Positions 1-6,673 of a stretch of 64,000 nucleotides of DNA are shown piece after piece. Source of the DNA: Prevotella corporis DSM 18810 = JCM 8529. Its GTDB lineage: Bacteria > Bacteroidota > Bacteroidia > Bacteroidales > Bacteroidaceae. The notes beneath the pieces were generated by a model. It saw only the letters and a list, made by a program, of their open reading frames with translations, had not been told where the DNA came from and ran no database searches. Within the stretch, counting starts at the first letter, position 1. Each line of letters starts with the position of its first letter. The position numbers and the translations under genes were made by a program. The DNA is taken from assembly GCF_000430525.1 (NCBI RefSeq), contig NZ_AUME01000011.1, positions 1-64,000 on the forward strand. Direction: 5' to 3'.

Positions 1-50
1 CTTGTGTAATTCGAAAGAATTTCCGAAATTTGCGAATGTGTAAGTTTCAT
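1..50 (-). CDS. 5' end of an unidentified ORF running off the left edge
   Basis: A minus-strand ATG at 50 opens a frame that stays open to the window edge (16 codons, beginning MKLTHSQISEIL). A minus-strand TAnnTTTG box lies about 30 bases upstream at 79-86. The flanking stretch at about 100-125 (TTACACACTTTTATAGGAC on the plus strand) and the matching GTGTAAG at 38-44 resemble the terminal region of an IS256-type element, so this may be the start of a transposase. Only 16 residues are visible, so the family is a guess. Confidence 0.3.
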   Translation of the reverse strand, partial: MKLTHSQISEILSNYT

Positions 51-78
51 TTTTTTTCTTTTTTATAGTTTACAAATA

Positions 79-86
79 CAAAGATA
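79..86 (-). promoter_or_regulatory. -7 promoter box for the left-edge ORF
   Basis: TATCTTTG on the minus strand, the Bacteroidetes TAnnTTTG -7 consensus, reading toward the ORF that leaves the window at its left edge. Confidence 0.4.
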
Positions 87-204
87 AGAAAAAAAGGAGC
101 TTACACACTTTTATAGGACAGTACCGAGTGGATTCCAACTTTAACGAAACAAAGGTGTTCTCCAATACCATTTGTTGGTTGTAAGTTGGGTTCTTGAGGG
201 ACAA

Positions 205-864
205 CTAGTTAAACCTTAAAGAACTTAGAAAAGTATCAAGATCCTGTTTCCACAGAGAACTTTCACTCTCTCGATAACTAACTGTTATTGTAACAAGATG
301 GTCTGTAAAGAAAAACTTATATTCTTTGACATTAACAAATCCACCTTTAGGAGATGTTCTCTTATACATTGAGAGCAATGCATATTTCCCATCAACTTTA
401 ACCCTTTTAAGTGGGAACCATTTTATTGTTTGACCAGTCCCGAAGAGACTAAAACTTTCTATAGCCTGCTTTTTAAAAATCGCATCAATCTCCTTAATAT
501 CAGTATTTGTTGCCTTTGCTATATCATTCTGAGTAGGGAAATCTCCATTAAAATCAGCTATTAAAATTCTAGAGTATACAGATGTGGCCTTTTTAACAAG
601 TTCTTTGTCAGTCGAGTTGAGACCTTTAGGCTGAAATTTAATTTCTCTATCAGCAAGATTATCTCCAAATCTTATTAAAAACTTATTGACCAATTTATTA
701 AGAACCATACCTGCCTCAGAATCAATATCTCTTAATTCCATCGTTGGTGGAATTCTAAAAGAGCATATATTGCCGAAGGTGTATATATCCCAATTCTCTT
801 GACCAAACACTTGACACTGAAATAGAAATATAAATATAGTTACTAGAATTGCTCTATGCTTCAT
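205..864 (-). CDS. secreted protein of unknown function
   Basis: 219 residues. Residues 1-21 form a clear signal peptide: Lys/His/Arg at the N-terminus, then a hydrophobic stretch, then a likely cut after FGQ. The mature part is mixed alpha/beta in character, has no transmembrane segment and no lipobox Cys, and matches no family I recognise. It is transcribed alone on the minus strand. A homopolymer of ten C (G on the coding strand) sits just upstream of its predicted -7 box, which makes expression a candidate for slipped-strand variation. The start ATG at 864 is the only good one, since it begins the signal peptide. Confidence 0.75.
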   Translation of the reverse strand: MKHRAILVTIFIFLFQCQVFGQENWDIYTFGNICSFRIPPTMELRDIDSEAGMVLNKLVNKFLIRFGDNLADREIKFQPKGLNSTDKELVKKATSVYSRILIADFNGDFPTQNDIAKATNTDIKEIDAIFKKQAIESFSLFGTGQTIKWFPLKRVKVDGKYALLSMYKRTSPKGGFVNVKEYKFFFTDHLVTITVSYRESESSLWKQDLDTFLSSLRFN

Positions 865-888
865 TGCGTTTTCTTCTTATGTATGTTA

Positions 889-910
889 CAAACATAGTGT
901 CCCCCCCCCC
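889..910 (-). promoter_or_regulatory. promoter with G10 tract upstream of the secreted-protein gene
   Basis: On the minus strand TATGTTTG (889-896) fits the TAnnTTTG -7 box. It is preceded, four bases upstream, by an uninterrupted run of ten G (ten C on the plus strand at 901-910), which fills most of the interval where the -33/-7 spacer should be. No clear TTG -33 element is seen at the current spacing. Homopolymers of this length in promoter spacers are classical phase-variation sites; here that role is inferred. Confidence 0.5.
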
Positions 911-942
911 ACTTTGTTCTCTGTTATTTTAGGATAAGAAAT

Positions 943-2496
943 TTATTCCTCTCGCTTATACTTAGCGATGAGTTCTTTTAACATAGAAAGTATGTCATCA
1001 AGAGGAACCCCACTGCGTTTGCTCATCATGGCAATGGTTGCTTTAGGAATGATGATGCGTGCAAGAGGAGAATTGAGCATTTTGAAAGCAGAGTTCATAC
1101 TTGGCAAATCTTTCCGTAGCTGTGGGTAAATTTTTAACAAATCCTGTAAGCGAGTGTCGGCAGAGAGTTCTATTGTCGAATCTTCTTTTGTAACAGACGT
1201 ATCATTTGGAGTACAGTTTTGCGCCTCCTTCGATTTTACTACTTGTGTATCATTTGACCAGGTCAGCAGTGTTCGTGAACCTTGAAGTTCACGAATGCGA
1301 CTACAATCTTGCATCATTTCGAGTACACCTCTGAATCTTCCTTCTGCATCACGCACGGCTACATAATATATATAGATGAACACACCTGGTTTGTTAATCC
1401 AAAAATCTACACTATCCTGCTCACCCGAACGGAATTTGGCTATAATTTCCTCAACAAGGTGGACGCTGGTGCGCGGATGACAGTTCTTCACATCACGTCC
1501 GATAACATTCTTGCTGCGTGGGAAGATGCGGTGGTTGGTATCTGAATAGAAGCGAACTAGTTCGTTTTCGTCTACATAAGATATATCTACAGGAAGATGC
1601 TTGTATATGAGGTTGATTTGTTCGAGAGAAAGTTTTCCTGTCGTGACGTCGAAAACTCGGTCTGTATCGTTTCCTCCAAGCTCATATTTAGCAAGAAGCG
1701 CAGATAGTTCTGAGACAAAACCGTCAGGAGCTGTTGTTGGCTGGGTTACTGTTTTATCCGCATTTTGGAATCCTTCTACATCAATCCATGCAAAGCCAAT
1801 TTCGTAATCTCCCGAACGCATCTGTTCGAATTCTTCGGGAGTAATCATTGCCAAAGCAGTTGGGTATAGTACAGATTCTTCTTTCTGTAAAAGATCCCGC
1901 ACATCTGCCACAATGGTAGGCTGCATTGCCAAAAATTCTTCTTCTTTATCTTCCTCAATAAGTTTTTTAGCATCACGTATTTCGTCTCGCACAAAGTCAT
2001 CGAGCAGCCACATCGTAGTCGTGGGGCGATCAAATCCTTTCTGTTCGAGTATGGAATAGAGCTGGTTCTGCTTACGTGAAAGGTGAATGCGAAAAGCCGC
2101 TATTTTGTCGTACAATTCGATCCACTGATTCTTGATAATCGGATATTGTACAAGATCTTCTATAGAGAGCATAAGGCGACGCATTTCATCGTTCTCTCTG
2201 TAGTAACACATGATAGGGTGATCAAGAGGAAGATTTGGTCGACTGGTGTCCATCACTTCATCAAACAGCTCAATCATCTTTTGAATATCCTCCTTTTGGC
2301 ACTCATCCTCTTCAATGGTTTTGAGTTCCTGTTCTGCCAATGCTATTTCATAAGGACGGATTTTCCCAACTTGCTTTCTTATTCGGGCTCTGCCCTCCTC
2401 TAATGAAATATCTCCTCGTTGGTATGCTTCTTTGATTTCGAGTATTTTGCTGAGTTTCTCAAGGTCAACACTCGGCAAATATTTTTTCATATCCAT
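943..2496 (-). CDS. DUF438 / hemerythrin-like / PAS / DUF1858 protein
   Basis: 517 residues from the ATG at 2496. Domains in order: a DUF438-like helical region (about 1-65); a hemerythrin HHE-like bundle (about 75-240), with LDHPIMCYYREN, a HLSRKQNQLYSILEQKG segment and EESVLYP supplying His and acidic metal ligands; a PAS-like domain (about 290-420) containing RVFDVTTGKLSLEQINLIYK and VFIYIYYVAVRDAEGRFRGV; and a DUF1858-like C-terminus (about 445-505). Such proteins are thought to sense or handle small redox ligands such as NO or O2 through a di-iron or haem centre; the exact role is unknown. A longer start at 2535 would overlap the cupin gene, so 2496, four bases after the cupin stop, is preferred. 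It forms an operon with the cupin. Confidence 0.8.
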   Translation of the reverse strand: MDMKKYLPSVDLEKLSKILEIKEAYQRGDISLEEGRARIRKQVGKIRPYEIALAEQELKTIEEDECQKEDIQKMIELFDEVMDTSRPNLPLDHPIMCYYRENDEMRRLMLSIEDLVQYPIIKNQWIELYDKIAAFRIHLSRKQNQLYSILEQKGFDRPTTTMWLLDDFVRDEIRDAKKLIEEDKEEEFLAMQPTIVADVRDLLQKEESVLYPTALAMITPEEFEQMRSGDYEIGFAWIDVEGFQNADKTVTQPTTAPDGFVSELSALLAKYELGGNDTDRVFDVTTGKLSLEQINLIYKHLPVDISYVDENELVRFYSDTNHRIFPRSKNVIGRDVKNCHPRTSVHLVEEIIAKFRSGEQDSVDFWINKPGVFIYIYYVAVRDAEGRFRGVLEMMQDCSRIRELQGSRTLLTWSNDTQVVKSKEAQNCTPNDTSVTKEDSTIELSADTRLQDLLKIYPQLRKDLPSMNSAFKMLNSPLARIIIPKATIAMMSKRSGVPLDDILSMLKELIAKYKREE

Positions 2497-2500
2497 AGCA

Positions 2501-2803
2501 TTATTGTCTATTGATGAGGTAAACGAAAAAATCACTCTCTTCTATGGCTTTTACGCTTACATGAGCTTCGCCGGGGAAATGTAGAACAGTGCCTGTGCTG
2601 ATACGATGTACCTCGGTATCGTTAAGAGTAACCTCTACAGTTCCTTTCACTATGGTGAAGAATACTTCCCGTCCTGTATGGTCGTGTGAAGGTATTTGTT
2701 CTCCACTTTTCAGATGCAAGTGTACAAGCATGAGTTCCTTGTTGTTAATTACCTTACCTAAAGTATTGATTTCCTGCCCAATGGGGTTAATTACTTGTTT
2801 CAT
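2501..2803 (-). CDS. small single-domain cupin protein
   Basis: 100 residues, one cupin barrel. The HLKSGEQIPSHDHTGREVFF segment carries the G(X)5HXH(X)3-4E metal-binding signature (His-Asp-His and Glu), and LHFPGEAHVSVKA carries the second cupin motif with its His. Probably cytoplasmic; the substrate is not identifiable. It is the first gene of a two-gene minus-strand operon with the DUF438/hemerythrin protein (4-base gap). That pairing suggests a redox or nitrosative-stress role, which is inference. No TAnnTTTG box is evident upstream. Confidence 0.75.
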   Translation of the reverse strand: MKQVINPIGQEINTLGKVINNKELMLVHLHLKSGEQIPSHDHTGREVFFTIVKGTVEVTLNDTEVHRISTGTVLHFPGEAHVSVKAIEESDFFVYLINRQ

Positions 2804-2953
2804 AATTCTTCTTTATTTGGTTATGATTAATGCTTGTTGACTATAAAAATACGCAAAACAATTGAATAACTTTCATTTTGATATTATACTTTTATATGAT
2901 AGATTTAACTTCAAAATGCAAGTACGTTTGCAAATTTAAGAAAAATTTCTCAC

Positions 2954-3280
2954 TTGATGTTCAGAATCCCAACTTTTTTGTCTTGCATTTATTTTATGTT
3001 GCAACCTGTCTTCATCAGGACAGACGCATCGCGCAAAACCAATAATGTCAAGCAGCAGCCGACTTCTCCCAAGCAAGTCCGCCGCTTCTCTTGGACACAC
3101 TTCATCGAACTCACTATCCTTCTTTCCGTCGTTATCGGTGTCATTTGGCTTATCTCGAAGATGGTAACGCCACAAGTCGTAACTGCCATCTCAGTCATTG
3201 CAGGTTTTCTAATACTACGCTTTATAGTCAGTGTAATTCTGAAAGTGAAATTTAGACCTATAGCTCATTTTGCAGGCTGA
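2954..3280 (+). CDS. possible small membrane protein truncated by the insertion sequence
   Basis: Open frame of 108 codons; an alternative ATG at 2996 would give 94 residues. Two hydrophobic stretches follow a basic linker (THFIELTILLSVVIGVIWLI and a second of about 22 residues), so a two-helix membrane protein is plausible. Its last codons (PIAHFAG and TGA) are encoded by the left inverted repeat of the IS, so the original C-terminus has been replaced. Removing the IS with one target copy would extend the frame about 25 codons into 4597 onward. No recognised family, and no promoter box is obvious. It may be a remnant or not a gene at all. Confidence 0.35.
   Translation: MMFRIPTFLSCIYFMLQPVFIRTDASRKTNNVKQQPTSPKQVRRFSWTHFIELTILLSVVIGVIWLISKMVTPQVVTAISVIAGFLILRFIVSVILKVKFRPIAHFAG
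3253..3280. repeat. outer left inverted repeat with degenerate target duplication
   Basis: TAGCTCATTTTGCAGGCTGA at 3261-3280, preceded by the putative target copy TAGACCTA. It pairs with the repeat at 4570-4588. Confidence 0.7.
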
Positions 3281-3361
3281 AAAGTGTCATGCCATTCGAT
3301 ATATACACATGTTTCGCCCATTCAAGATACCTTCAGCACTAAATTGACGATTCACATTGCT

Positions 3362-3384
3362 CAATAGCTCATTTTGCAGGCTGA
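3362..3384. repeat. inner left inverted repeat of the IS
   Basis: CAATAGCTCATTTTGCAGGC and the following bases, nearly identical to the outer repeat 101 bases earlier. It pairs with 4529-4550 (AAATTGCAGG in place of ATTTTGCAGG when complemented). The 81 bases between the two left repeats contain no gene. Confidence 0.7.
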
Positions 3385-3453
3385 GACATAGGTGTCTTTC
3401 CGATGTATACTAACTTTATGGGCATTTAAGTTTCCTAAAAATTCAAAGTTAGT

Positions 3454-4400
3454 ATGTTCAAAATGAGATGACGTGCGTGTGGTAGTACGCACACGAAAAA
3501 GAATGGTGTTCGCAAAGGTGTACAACTGTATAAATGTCAGGATTGCGGCTATCAGTTTCGCTCCGGTTTCCAAGTGCGCGATGATGAATTGTGGACTGCT
3601 TATCAACAACAGAAGCAGACGATCAATGAACTATCGGTACGCTTCAGGATAAGCCTCTCTACGGTCAAGCGTAGGTTGCATGACATCAAGTGTGAGTGGG
3701 TGCAACCTCCACTAAACGGAAGCGGTTTTGTCCATCTGGACGTAACGTATTGGGGTCGAAACTTCGGTGTGCTGCTCGCATTGGATACGGAGAGCGGAAA
3801 GCCTCTCTATCTGTCCTTTGTAAAGAGCGAGACAGTGAAGGGCTATGAAGACGCATTCGTCAGTATTGAGAAGCGTGGATATGTCATACGCGGTCTGATT
3901 ATTGACGGGAAAAAGAGCCTCTTCAAGTCTTTCTCTGAGTACCATGTACAGATGTGCTAGTTCCACATGAAGCAGATTGTCAGAAGGTATCTTACGCAGA
4001 ATCCGAGAATACTGGCCAGCCAGGATTTAAAGGCTCTTTTGGACAGGCAGCATCGAATCCACGAGGCTGATTTCAGGAGCGAATATCAAGCATGGAAGGA
4101 AAAGTGGAAGGGTACGATAGAACACCGCAGCCTGCACAAGGACGGCAGGCTGCATTATACGCACCGACGGTTGAGGTCAGCCATGAACAGCCTTGATTTC
4201 TACTTGCCTTATCTCTTTACCTGTCAGCGGGAGGAATGCCCAATACTAACAACAAGATTGAGGGAACATTCACTGACCTGAAGAAAAACTTGAACAATCA
4301 TAGCGGACTTACACAAGAGAATCGCAAAAGGTTCATCAATGGGTTTTTCTTGGCATTGATAGAAACTCAAAGTATGAAAAAGCAGGAACCACACCCATAG
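3454..4400 (+). pseudogene. transposase, IS256 family zinc-ribbon variant, with two stops and a frameshift
   Basis: The conceptual protein starts at 3454 with a zinc ribbon (x-R-A-C-G-S then CQDCG) in which the first Cys codon is now TGA (3469-3471). A helix-turn-helix segment (INELSVRFRISLSTVKRRLH) follows. The catalytic core shows the first Asp in HLDVTYWG and the second in LIIDGKK; it is then cut by TAG (3958-3960), where CAG for Gln would be expected before FHMKQIVRRYL. A one-base frameshift near 4235 moves the C-terminus (MPNTNNKIEGTFTDLKKN, with the catalytic Glu) into another frame ending at 4400. Two nonsense mutations and one frameshift make it inactive. Confidence 0.85.
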
Positions 4401-4528
4401 TGGATCCTGCTCATACTTGTCGTTTTACACAATCCTATTCCTCATGGAGTTGCTCCCCAGCAGAGCCCCATTATGCTTCAGACTGCATGGCAAAGGTATA
4501 TAAACTCTTTGAATATTCTGAATAAAGC

Positions 4529-4588
4529 CAGCCTGCAATTTGAGCTATTGAACACCTAACCCAAAAAAATAGCCTGCAAAATGAGCTA
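4529..4588. repeat. inner (4529-4550) and outer (4570-4588) right inverted repeats
   Basis: CAGCCTGCAATTTGAGCTAT at 4529 and AGCCTGCAAAATGAGCTA at 4571, separated by 19 bases. They are complements of the left inner and outer repeats. The putative second target copy TACGCCTA follows at 4589-4596. Confidence 0.7.
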
Positions 4589-4834
4589 TACGCCTATATT
4601 ATCTTCTGTGATTCAGGTATTACATAATTCCAACTTTTGTACTCAGAAAGTTATCTCTCCAAGACCTCTCTCTTAAGCACACCGAATCAGAGGCAGGGAC
4701 ATTTGGGGACAAATGATACATAGTCATTCCTCGTTTGAAGAGCGACATACGCATAAAATAAAAAAGAATGTGTGGAAAGTAAGCGATGATGAAATGCGAG
4801 ATCGTCTGCAAACGCCTGCCACAACTCCATGGGG

Positions 4835-5152
4835 CTAATTGGAAAGCTTTCTGAGTTTGGAGCGAAGTTTTAACGCTTTCTCAACCTCTTTCAGTTCTTT
4901 CTTACGTTGCTTGCGAAGTTTGTTCAGTTCTTTGTATTCTTTTTGTTTGGCTTTATATTCTTTTTGAGCGTTTTTGAGCTCGTCTTTTGTCTTGTCGGCT
5001 CTACTTTTCACATCGTCGTACTTCTGTCTTTTTTGCTCAGCCATTGCCTGAATCTGTTCCGCGGATAAGGTGCGATAGTTTATGCTTTGCGCGTTGAGTT
5101 GATTGCCACCAACGATGGTGAAGAATAATGCAAAGATGAAATATTTCTTCAT
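4835..5152 (-). CDS. secreted coiled-coil protein
   Basis: 105 residues: signal peptide 1-21 (cut after LNAQ), then an almost wholly charged, Lys/Glu-rich helix from about residue 28 to the end with heptad character (KTKDELKNAQKEYKAKQKEY), predicting a long coiled coil in the periplasm or cell envelope. No enzyme motif. Function unknown. A TAnnTTTG box lies at 5276-5283 on the same strand, giving a 5' leader of about 115 bases. The leader contains a 16-codon reading frame (5149-5199, MKKTASRLRVINQQKT) whose TGA overlaps the start ATG as ATGA, so translation may be coupled. Confidence 0.7.
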   Translation of the reverse strand: MKKYFIFALFFTIVGGNQLNAQSINYRTLSAEQIQAMAEQKRQKYDDVKSRADKTKDELKNAQKEYKAKQKEYKELNKLRKQRKKELKEVEKALKLRSKLRKLSN

Positions 5153-5199
5153 GTCTTTTGTTGATTAATGACCCGTAACCTCGATGCTGTTTTCTTCAT
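5149..5199 (-). CDS. possible leader peptide overlapping the coiled-coil gene start
   Basis: A 16-codon frame (MKKTASRLRVINQQKT) in the leader of the coiled-coil protein gene. Its stop codon and the downstream ATG share ATGA. It has no recognised family and could be chance; the exact overlap is what makes it worth noting. Confidence 0.25.
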   Translation of the reverse strand: MKKTASRLRVINQQKT

Positions 5200-5275
5200 G
5201 TCGCAAATTTGCTTTTGCCCAAAAACAGCCCTTGTCGCGTCTCTTTCGATAAAATAGTGTTTCTATTAATGTATG

Positions 5276-5283
5276 CAAAGATA
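5276..5283 (-). promoter_or_regulatory. -7 promoter box for the coiled-coil gene
   Basis: TATCTTTG on the minus strand, about 124 bases upstream of the start codon at 5152. Confidence 0.5.
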
Positions 5284-5569
5284 GCCATTTATAATGAATT
5301 AAACAGAGAAAGGATGCGTTTTTTTTGCGAATGAACTTCCGCAGAGTCAACCAGCAAGTTCAAAATTAAAAAAACGTATTTGAAGAATTCGCACTTTGGT
5401 GTAGAAAAGTTTAATTTTTCTCTCGGTCTTTCGTTCAATTTCTTTTGTATCGACATAATTCTCTTGTCTATATGGTTTTCAAACGATTCCTTTTTAGAGA
5501 TATATTGTCTGGTTAGTTTATTATTGCTGTTCGTTTAACCCAATAAAACTTTTATCAGACAGTAACATT

Positions 5570-5657
5570 TCAAAACCTAAGCTTTTGCAATATAATAGGT
5601 GAGCTTTCATTGTTCAAAAGCTCACCTATTGCAAAGTCGTTGCTTAGCTTTCATCGG
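5570..5657. repeat. 22-base phased palindrome array A
   Basis: Four consecutive 22-base units starting at 5570, 5592, 5614 and 5636. Each is a degenerate dyad of the form AAAAGcTnAGCTTTT; the second and third read ATAGGTGAGCTTT and AAAAGCTCACCTATT. Adjacent units are directly abutted with no unique spacer. It lies in an 890-base gap (5153-6046) between two minus-strand genes. The rest of the gap shows only a short minus-strand frame at 5896-6012 (38 codons, unrecognised) and no convincing gene. Confidence 0.75.
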
Positions 5658-6046
5658 AGAAGGGTAAGGGTGTTAGGAAGAATAGACGGGTAATCGGCCT
5701 GGCAAGTGTGCCGAAACAGTGAAAAAAGACCGATGTCGGAACCTTGCATGGCAGTTTCGACACCGGTATTGCTTATCCCTTAGGATACTAAAATAAAGCG
5801 ATAAGGTCGTTGAGTGTTTCCGATATTGTTGAGTGAGTGAATATCTGATACTTCAGGTATGCTGCGAGTATTATGTTGTTCTTTGTTATTCCGACCTATG
5901 ACAGTGGCGGATAGGTGAACACGGTTATGGGTATCGGTTGTCTGTCGTTGTGTTTTCGCCGGCTTTCGCCGAGCAATTTGTCGCTTACGATGCGATAGTC
6001 GTCGCGTGCCATGTGTATGAATTGAAGGGATAACGGAAATGTTGCC

Positions 6047-6526
6047 TTACTTTTCCTTTGTAAATATCATTTTTTTGGGCAATTTGACCCACTTGTTGTT
6101 TACCACAATCTTGATGGTACTTCCCGATTTCTGTTCAAAAGTGTAGGTGCCGTCCTTGTTGGCCGTCAGCAGCGCTTCGAGATCTTCGCTGCCATAATCG
6201 TTCGTTATGGTCAGCAACGCTTTGTTTCCGTCAATCACCGAGTCGAGTATTAGCCATTTTCGGGTGTCGCGTTTTGCGCCGATATACCCTGGCATCTCAC
6301 CTAAAACCTCCTGATTGGGCACCTTAATGTTTCGTTTGTACAAGTCGATGTCAATCCAAACTTGATATTCGGCGTTTGAAATGTGAGTGCTGAAGGGATG
6401 TTCCTCAGCTGCTATAGTCTTGTTCACCCGGTTCGAATCCATCGGTTCTGAGCTTTTTCTGTTCTCAGTTGCCCATAATGCAGCGCATGAGAACATGAGC
6501 GCAAGTGCAAATACAATCTTCTTCAT
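6047..6526 (-). CDS. secreted protein of unknown function
   Basis: 159 residues. Signal peptide 1-19 (MKKIVFALALMFSCAALWA, cut after LWA). The internal Cys is not followed by a convincing lipobox signature, so secretion rather than lipidation is preferred. The C-terminal half (ILDSVIDGNKALLTITNDYG, YTFEQKSGSTIKIVVNNKW) looks like a small beta-sandwich or lipocalin-like fold, without a family I can name. Single gene; a minus-strand TATCTTTG box lies at 6548-6555, only about 22 bases from the start. It is divergent from glycogen synthase. Confidence 0.7.
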   Translation of the reverse strand: MKKIVFALALMFSCAALWATENRKSSEPMDSNRVNKTIAAEEHPFSTHISNAEYQVWIDIDLYKRNIKVPNQEVLGEMPGYIGAKRDTRKWLILDSVIDGNKALLTITNDYGSEDLEALLTANKDGTYTFEQKSGSTIKIVVNNKWVKLPKKMIFTKEK

Positions 6527-6547
6527 GTCGTCTAATATTTATTGATG

Positions 6548-6555
6548 CAAAGATA
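6548..6555 (-). promoter_or_regulatory. -7 promoter box of the secreted-protein gene at 6047-6526
   Basis: TATCTTTG on the minus strand, 22 bases upstream of the ATG at 6526. Confidence 0.55.
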
Positions 6556-6608
6556 GTCTTTTTTTCTTTACTAATTCTTTGACGGACTGAAATATGTGAG
6601 GTTTAATA

Positions 6609-6638
6609 TTGTCTGTTCATTATTTTTTATTACCTTTG
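6609..6638 (+). promoter_or_regulatory. promoter of the glycogen genes
   Basis: TTG at 6609-6611, 19-base spacer, TACCTTTG at 6631-6638: a good match to the Bacteroidetes TTG-N19-TAnnTTTG promoter. The start codon is 35 bases further on. Confidence 0.65.
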
Positions 6639-6673
6639 CAACGATTGATTAGTTGTATATTTAAGAGTAAAAG

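Larger units (their letters stand above)
3261..4588 (+). mobile_element. decayed IS256-family (zinc-ribbon variant) insertion sequence
   Basis: A dead transposase reading frame sits inside two nested pairs of terminal inverted repeats. The outer pair is TAGCTCATTTTGCAGGCT (from 3261) against its complement ending at 4588; the inner pair starts at 3362 and ends at 4550. The 8-bp flanks TAGACCTA (3253-3260) and TACGCCTA (4589-4596) agree at six of eight positions, which fits an old IS256-type target duplication. It interrupts the 3' part of a possible membrane-protein ORF. Confidence 0.75.

Noticed and set aside
5896..6012. 38-codon minus-strand frame (MARDDYRIVSDKLLGESRRK...) in the gap before 6047
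   Set aside because: Looks protein-like, but no family, no promoter and no neighbour supports it; could be a gene remnant.
6430..6440. GGTTCGAATCC, like a tRNA T-arm
   Set aside because: It lies within a coding region and no cloverleaf with acceptor, D and anticodon stems can be drawn around it.
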